NCBI GenBank assembly: GCA_014621425.1
Contig: JAANBB010000193.1
Location: 1 to 64,000 of the forward strand
Reading direction: 5' to 3'
Length of the DNA: 64,000 nucleotides
Source: Cylindrodendrum hubeiense
Taxonomy: Eukaryota > Ascomycota > Sordariomycetes > Hypocreales > Nectriaceae
Within the stretch, counting starts at the first letter, position 1. The number at the start of each line of letters is the position of its first letter. Position numbers and translations under genes: made by a program. Positions 58,622-64,000 of the stretch are shown piece by piece. The notes under the pieces were generated by a model. It saw only the letters and a list, made by a program, of their open reading frames with translations, searched no databases and had not been told where the DNA came from.

Positions 58622-59755
58622 TTAGGCCTGAATTGCGGCCAGCTTGTTCTCCGGGGGTGCATGTAGTTGCTGGGTGCCGGCGCCAGTGTTGGGAATGGCG
58701 TCGGGAGCCTGGCGGTAGAGGATAATTTCCGACTGCTTGAAGTATCGTCGGGCGTCTGCAAAGTGTTAGGGAGCTGTTGTAGGTGAGCGTGGGTTAGTGG
58801 GGAGGAAACTGACCTTCGTCGATAAGGACGAGACTGAGGTAATAGCGGGTAGAAAACTTCTTGTTAACGTCACGGAAGGTGGGCGTCAGGTCAAAGCCTC
58901 CGAGGAATAGTCGGATGGGAATAGTCTCGCCGCGCGACGGTGAGCCATCCATGATCTCGAAGCGCACCAGGGTCTCGCTCTCGTTGTACTGGTTGGGGGC
59001 GGCTCCGGTAGTCTCCCTCCTGATGATGGACAGCTCCATGTGCTTGATCTTCAATCGGACCAGGAGGAAGTAGATGCGGCCGACGATGACGTCCTTGAGG
59101 TGGTACTTGCTCTTGCTGTACTCGAACTCGATGTGCAGGCAGTCCTCAATACCGACATCCATCTTGATGCTGCTGTTCATCTCCGGGGGGATGCGGTAAC
59201 TGTAGACCCAGATATCCTTCTCGCGGATGACATCGGCCATGCGGCGGGAAACGGTGACGCGGACAAAGTAGCGCAGCTTGACGTTGATGCCGTTGTATGA
59301 CTCGTACTGCTTCTCGACATTCTTGAAGTTGAAGTCGAAGGTCTGCGGGTGTTGCAGCTCGCCGGGGGCGGCAAGTTCTTGGTTGAGGGAGAGGAATTCG
59401 TAGTGGTTTCCACGGTCAAAGAACATTTCTGGCGATGGAGTCAGTATCGAGGCAGCGGCGTCGCGAGCGGTTTATCGGGCTCAATGGAGGAGGCGGGGGG
59501 TGCGGATGGCTTCAGGGGCGGCGGGAATGGTCGCATACCTATCGTGCCGATGAACTGGACCTTGATGCCGGTGTGCTCGAGTCTCTTGCCGTCCTTGGGA
59601 CGGACGGTGATGGCGCCCTTGACGGACTCGCCGTCCATGAAGAGCGGCGCCTTCTCGCGGCGGTTCTTGTCGAGCTTGACATCGACCATGGAGCGGTCGT
59701 CGGTGTCGTCGAGCACGACATCGATGTCGACGGGGGTCGCGAAGAAGTACGACAT
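58622..59755 (-). CDS. vps26: retromer subunit Vps26
   Basis: Three exons on the minus strand, 59755-59539, 59428-58814 and 58755-58622, with introns of 110 and 58 bp, encode 321 aa, near the family length. It is an arrestin-fold subunit of the retromer core (Vps26-Vps29-Vps35), which recycles sorting receptors from endosomes to the Golgi. Recognisable stretches are DIDVVLDD at the start, RLEHTGIKVQFIG, FDRGNHYEFLSLNQELA, NGINVKLRYFVRVTVSRR, EKDIWVYSY, VDVGIEDCLHIEFEY in type (MDVGIEDCLHIEFEYSKSKY), VGRIYFLLVRLKIKHMELSI, PIRLFLGGFDLTPTFRDVNK and RYYLSLVLIDE, with the short C-terminal exon DARRYFKQSEIILYR. The gene faces the nucleoporin gene 240 bp away and shares an 804-bp promoter region with Rpl9. 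Confidence 0.96.
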
Positions 59756-60347
59756 GGTGGACGGCTAGACGGACAGGCAGCCGGAGGTAGAGGAGATGCG
59801 GAGGGACGGTCGGCGCACAAGTTGACGCTGGATTGGGGCCACGGCGGGAGAGACGCTGGATCGTGAGGTTGGAGGCTGGCGCGGCGCAGGGATGGTTGGT
59901 GGTGAGGGCGTTCGGTGCTCGCTGACGTATCGGCCGGGGGGCAGGCGACCGGTAGCGACCCACCCGAGCTGTCCGTGAGCCCGCTGGAGGTTGAGCGATA
60001 GAGCGCGGTCACAGTGGAGAGCTAGAGGCCAGAGTGAGCTGATGGCGCGGATGGCTTATGTCGATGCCTGGAGCAGCAGCGCACGCGGGAGGCTACGGGA
60101 CGAGAACCACGGCAACGGGAGATGTCGTCGTTAGGCTCAGATAGAGACAGATGGAGAGCTGCAGTAGTCTGGTATCGGCAACTCGAAAGCCTCCTGCACA
60201 AGATGCTCCGCTGTCGAGTCGAGACTCTAGCTGCTCGTCTAACAGCAATTACAACGTGTGTCCGCCATCCGTCCTCCCCATTGGCTGCGGTCCCACCACA
60301 CCCAAAATCAAGCAGAGTGGACCGAGTCCCATGGGAATCCCTTACAT

Positions 60348-60353
60348 CACGTG
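60348..60353 (+). promoter_or_regulatory. CACGTG E-box upstream of Rpl9 (distal)
   Basis: CACGTG within ATCACGTGCG, 212 bp before the Rpl9 ATG. It matches a Cbf1-type site. Confidence 0.45.
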
Positions 60354-60431
60354 CGTGGTCACGTTAAAGGCCTCCACCTTTGGGCTGCTCTAACCCATCC
60401 GGATCAACCCCGACCACGCCTGCTTTTCCCT

Positions 60432-60451
60432 CACGTGACCCACGAGGGCTA
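60432..60451 (+). promoter_or_regulatory. CACGTG E-box and AGGGCTA element upstream of Rpl9 (proximal)
   Basis: TCACGTGA, an 8-bp palindrome, at 60431-60438, followed 7 bp later by AGGGCTA at 60445-60451. Cbf1 and Tbf1 sites of this general kind are known in ribosomal-protein promoters of fungi outside the Saccharomyces lineage; binding here is inferred. About 110-130 bp before the Rpl9 ATG. Confidence 0.5.
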
Positions 60452-60559
60452 GCTAGCTAGGAACTTTTCCTGTTCGCCCACAATCCGTCAAACAATTAGC
60501 GACCGCCGACGACTCCAGATCCCCTCAACCCCCGACATCAACACCACACAACCGGCAGG

Positions 60560-61439
60560 ATGAGATACATTCATTCCCAGGAGCTCCTTGAGATCCCCGA
60601 GGGGGGTACGTTACGCCTCCCATTCTCATTTCCGCCCCGGCTCGATTTCGACGTCCTGGACTTGCAGGCGCACACGGACGTCGAATTTCGAGATGGGCAA
60701 CGGACAATGGAATATCTTCGCTCGCAATTGGAACATGGATCGCTAACCAGCTTGCGCGTACAGTCAAGGTCGCCATCAAGTCGCGAATTGTCACTGTCGA
60801 GGGTCCCCGAGGTACGAAACACCATCCAGCCCTGGTCTGGTCCGCAAAAGGCGTGGGACATAATTAATCTGACTCGGCGGAAATAGGCAAGCTCGTCAAG
60901 GACCTGAGCCACCTGGCTGTCAACTTCACTCTCCCCAAGAAGAACACCATCTCCATCGAGATCCACCACGGAAACCGAAAGAATGTCGCCACCCTCCGCA
61001 CCGTCCGAACCCTGATCAACAACCTGTTGGTCGGTGTCACCAAGGGATTCAAGTACAAGATGCGATACGTCTACGCCCATTTCCCCATCAACGTCAACCT
61101 GTCCAAGAACGCCGAGACTGGTCTGGAGGAGGTCGAGATCCGAAACTTCATCGGAGAGAAGATTGTTCGCCGTGTCGTTATGCAGCCCGGTGTCGAGGTC
61201 GAGACCTCTGCCAACCAGAAGGATGAGCTTGTCCTGTCCGGCAACTCCCTCGAGAACGTGTCCCAAAGCGCCGCCGACATCCAGCAGATCTGCCGAGTGC
61301 GAAACAAGGATATCCGAAAGGTAGGAATTGACCCCCACCCCCTTCATTTTTTTTCCTTATCGGACTTGACGCTAACCCATGACAGTTCTTGGACGGTCTG
61401 TACGTTTCCGAGAAGGGCAACGTTGTTGAGGACGAATAA
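60560..61439 (+). CDS. rpl9: 60S ribosomal protein L9 (uL6)
   Basis: Four exons: 60560-60605, 60764-60811, 60887-61320 and 61386-61439. The introns are 158, 75 and 65 bp, and the product is 193 aa, the usual size. The first two exons are only 46 and 48 bp, and the gene is unreadable without splicing them. The protein begins [15 protein letters not shown], continues [19 protein letters not shown], then [46 protein letters not shown] and ends [17 protein letters not shown], matching eukaryotic L9 along its length. The residue at the first junction is glycine or valine depending on the exact border (EGG/V), read here as G then V. Several introns near the start codon are typical of fungal ribosomal-protein genes. 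Confidence 0.96.
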
Positions 61440-62114
61440 ACGTGGACACGGATCTTGTTTCTTTTGCGTTTCTGGGTCTCAGGAGTGGCGAAGGGTTCAT
61501 CATTGCATGTCAAGTAGCAAAGGGGCTACAAAACAAATACTAAAAGCAACGATATGATGCCTCTGGTGCCAACAGTCAATTTTTGCCCATGTGTGACCTG
61601 CGGAGTACACGGGACGTTTAAGCGAGGGTCTGGGGGGTTTGGTGGAGGTAAAAACGTTTCATCATTACAATGAGCATGAGCTCCTGAGAAGCTACCACGG
61701 CATTTCGTCTCCATCGCGTAAACGCCAAAATGTGAATCCTCCACCAAAAGTCAATACGAGACGGAGAAAATGCAATTGATGCGAGGGCAAAATAGGGTTG
61801 TGAAATGTCTCTTGGGCAATGCCCTGTGAGTGATGTCTTCATTTATCAAACTCGTGAATTTTTCTTTCCTTCATAGCAGGTCATTTCCCTTTCCCTTCAT
61901 GACGTTATTCTCTTTAAAAAAGCAAACCGAGAAACTCATCAAAACATTGAGGAAACCCAGAAATCAGTCCCGCGGGGCAATTATGTATCTCAAACCGAAG
62001 ACGCCAGCAGCCCTATGTGTAAAAAGCAACGGATCGAGCTTATATCCAGTGGAGCTCGAGATCCTATGTCGAATATGGAGACATGTACAGGTGATGTGCG
62101 GCGAGATGCGGCGC
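61440..62114. other. convergent intergenic region between Rpl9 and the secreted-type protein gene
   Basis: About 675 bp between facing stop codons, AT-rich in its second half (61,840-61,960). No gene recognised. Confidence 0.5.
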
Positions 62115-63376
62115 CTAAGGTCGTTCGGAGCGGGAGTAGTATGATGCCCCACGACTCGCCCGACTCGCCCGACTCGCCCGACTGTCTCGGGTCCGGCGAG
62201 TGCGGTGTGTGCGTCCGCCAGAGCTGGAGCTGCCTGTGGAATTGGTTAGTATCTTGTCTCTTTTGTGATGCGGCGCCCGTGGGCGGGTTGTGGTGACTTA
62301 CTGGGATCGCTATAGTCGCTGTATGAGTAGTATGAGTCGCTGTGTCGCGAAGAGCCTCGGGATGAGCGCGAGGCTTTGCTTGCAGGCTTCTTTTCCTTTC
62401 GGAGGTTGAGGAGGGCCAGGAGAGTGGCAGCGAGACCGGCGATGCCGAGCCACTTCTTGCCGCTGGACTCCTTCTTCTTCTCGCGGCGGGAGCCAGCGGA
62501 AGACGGACCGCCGCCGCCGCCGAACCAGCCCTTGTGGGAATCCCTTCGGGAGTGCACAGTGGCGGGTCGGCTGCCGTGGCGGGAGTAACGCTCTTCGACG
62601 ATGTCGACGCGCTCGCTGCTGCCCTCCTTCTTCTTCTTGCCGAAGACGGCAACCCAGAGGCCGCGGGCGATGCAGCAGAAGCAGAGCAGAAGGAGAAGCG
62701 CGACACCGGCAATGGTACCGATGACAATACCGGCGATGGCTCCGGCGCTGAGATGGCTGCCTGTGCCGCCGCCGGCACCAATGGTGTCGTTGTCGCTGGT
62801 CGCAGTGGCAGTGGAGGCGGTGCCGGTCTCGGACGCCGTAGAATCGCTTCGGACGCCCTCGGTGGTGACGGTGGTGGTGCCGGTGACTCGGTACGGGGCC
62901 GAGTACTGAGTGGTGACCTTGCCGTTGGAGGTGATGACGACGGTGGTGCCGTCTTCCATGCCCGACTTGGCGGAGCACTGGCCGGTGAAAGCGCAAGTCT
63001 GCCATCCGGCACAGCAGATAGTGCCGCAAGCCTCTTGCGCCGAGTTCTTGGGCACGCAGTCGACGCCGGCGGTGGCCTCGGGAGCGGCGTCCCACAGGGT
63101 CATAAGCGTGCTGGTGTAAGTCTTCGTCTCAGTCCAGGTAGTGGTGATGGCGCCGACATAGCTGCCGTCGGCGATGCAGGTGGCTACGCTGTCCAAAGTG
63201 GTGCAGACCTCATCGGATTCACAGCAGTATTGGTTGTCGGCGCCACAGTATGAGTCGCAGGCGCGCGGCATGAGATACGAGAAGCCTGCATCGTGGAGGC
63301 TATCTCGGGGGTACGGCTTGGCGGCAGTCAAGCTCGCCGCAGCGAGGAGCAGCAGCTGCCTCGACGAGTAGCGCAT
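62115..63376 (-). CDS. Cys-rich single-pass membrane protein with secretion signal, function unknown
   Basis: Two exons, 63376-62302 and 62233-62115, with a 68-bp intron (GTAAGT donor, CTAACC branch, CACAG acceptor), encode 397 aa. An N-terminal signal peptide (MRYSSRQLLLLAAASL) is followed by an ectodomain with about 12 cysteines in two groups: CDSYCGADNQYCC with VCTTLDSVATC, and VDCVPKNSAQEACGTICC with TCAFTGQC. A Ser/Thr-rich stalk leads to one membrane segment (AIAGIVIGTIAGVALLLLLCFCCIA). The basic cytoplasmic tail has a Gly5 run, a hydrophobic stretch (GIAGLAATLLALLNL) and Ser/Tyr/Arg repeats ending in a RAS triplet repeat. The extracellular Cys pattern with a stalk, one helix and a short tail resembles fungal wall-sensor or adhesion-type proteins, but I know no family for it. 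Without the last intron the frame ends at a poorer C-terminus. Confidence 0.82.
62152..62187 (-). repeat. 9-bp coding tandem repeat (Arg-Ala-Ser)
   Basis: Three exact copies of the 9-bp unit CGACTCGCC plus a partial one, in phase with codons in the last exon of the membrane protein gene, encoding RAS repeats in its cytoplasmic tail. Confidence 0.85.
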
Positions 63377-64000
63377 GGTGGTGGTGGTGGCGGCTACTCA
63401 ATCGCAGTCGGGTACAGTGGTGACTAGGTTGAATTGCTTGAAAAGGGTGCGAGTTTTTATGTCTTGGGCCTCGTGATTTGTGTCTTTGTTTTTTTGGGTC
63501 TTCAGGGCAGCTTCGGAATGCGGGAAGTGCGGGTTTCGCGGGCGGGAAGCGGTGAGGTTGCCTGCAAATACGAGGGCTATTGGTACCCAAAGTTGTCGCT
63601 GGCGGGGTGTGGTGCGAAGGTCTGTGAAGGTCTGCGAGGGTCTGCGAAGGTTTCGAGATGTGCACCGAGAACCCGACAATTGAGGCAGAGGGTGATTGCT
63701 GAGTGAGGAAGTTTGGGAGGGAAAAAAGGTACGAGGAGGAACAAGCACCGCAGGAAAGTTCTGGGTGCTGCAGGATGACTTTTAAGCGGCTGGTTGATGG
63801 TGGGCTGCAACAAATGGCTTCGTTTTCCTGCGCTCCCAACCTCTCTCACTTACACCCAGCCTCTCGGTTTTTGCAGGGCGGCAACCACCACAACACGAGA
63901 CAGGCGGGCGGGACAAGGGGAAAAGCGTCGGAAAAAATAAGGAGACCTAGTCCACAGTTGATGATCAGCAAATTCTAGCGCGAACGGGGTTCAGGGAGCA
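63377..64000. other. upstream region of the membrane protein gene to window end
   Basis: About 620 bp. It starts with GGTGGTGGTGG, read as a Cys/Pro-type C-rich leader on the minus strand, and contains short AGGTCTGYGA repeats near 63,617-63,655. The rest is probably promoter. No further gene is supported before the window ends. Confidence 0.45.

Larger units (their letters stand above)
59756..60559. promoter_or_regulatory. divergent promoter of Vps26 and Rpl9
   Basis: About 800 bp between the two start codons. The Vps26 side (59,760-60,060) is a GC-rich leader. The Rpl9 side carries two CACGTG E-boxes and an AGGGCTA element within 212 bp of the ATG, then a C-rich leader. Confidence 0.55.

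Noticed and set aside
62534..63253. Plus-strand open frame of 239 codons opposite the membrane protein gene
   Set aside because: Gly/Ala/Asp-rich shadow of the Ser/Thr-rich stalk; the minus-strand gene has a signal peptide, a membrane helix and a good intron.

Overview
The window is nuclear DNA from a filamentous ascomycete (Pezizomycotina), most likely a sordariomycete and plausibly Hypocreales; I cannot name the genus. The basis is 18 intron-containing eukaryotic genes with short introns (46-158 bp), GT-AG borders, CTAAC-like branch points and a GC-leaning coding bias, plus fungal-type versions of Stt4, Nup120/160, lumazine synthase, Hsp30-type Hsp20 and an ML-like/TRP channel. I saw no bacterial operons, CRISPR arrays, tRNA, rRNA or intact transposons.

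Layout. 0-10 kb: 3' part of a SET-MYND protein, a Mis18/Yippee-domain protein facing it, the 3'-5' RNA exonuclease Rex1 (with an apparent frameshift) and a large TRP-like channel on the minus strand. 10-13.7 kb: gene-free. 13.7-21.4 kb: a MutL-homologue ATPase (with an in-frame stop before a long open extension), lumazine synthase, and a Q/M-rich disordered protein. 21.4-29.5 kb: an 8-kb stretch with no convincing gene. 29.5-39.1 kb: a Mn-type cation diffusion facilitator, phosphatidylinositol 4-kinase Stt4, proteasome subunit beta-6. 39.1-48.5 kb: gene-poor, with a single small NAD(P)-binding Rossmann protein. 48.5-64 kb: a dense block holding an RRM+YTH RNA-binding protein, Hsp20, Rad51, Nup120/160, Vps26, Rpl9 and a secreted-type single-pass membrane protein.

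Most genes are unrelated housekeeping functions (RNA processing, DNA repair, ribosome, proteasome, retromer, nuclear pore, phosphoinositide and metal transport), so this is ordinary conserved chromosome interior rather than a gene cluster. Several pairs are divergent (Mis18/Rex1, MutL-like/Rib4, Stt4/Pre7, Vps26/Rpl9) or closely convergent (SET-MYND/Mis18 stops 41 bp apart), so shared promoters and overlapping 3' ends are likely.

The points most worth checking are the in-frame TAG followed by 237 open codons in the MutL homologue, the one-base frameshift in Rex1 inside a GC palindrome, the m6A-reader-like RRM+YTH protein with a very long pyrimidine-rich upstream region, and a pyrimidine-rich leader-like tract at about 11.75-13.45 kb that leads into no gene. 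I found no clear evidence of a wholly new biological system. All exon limits are hand-read from splice signals and reading frame, without transcript or homology searches.
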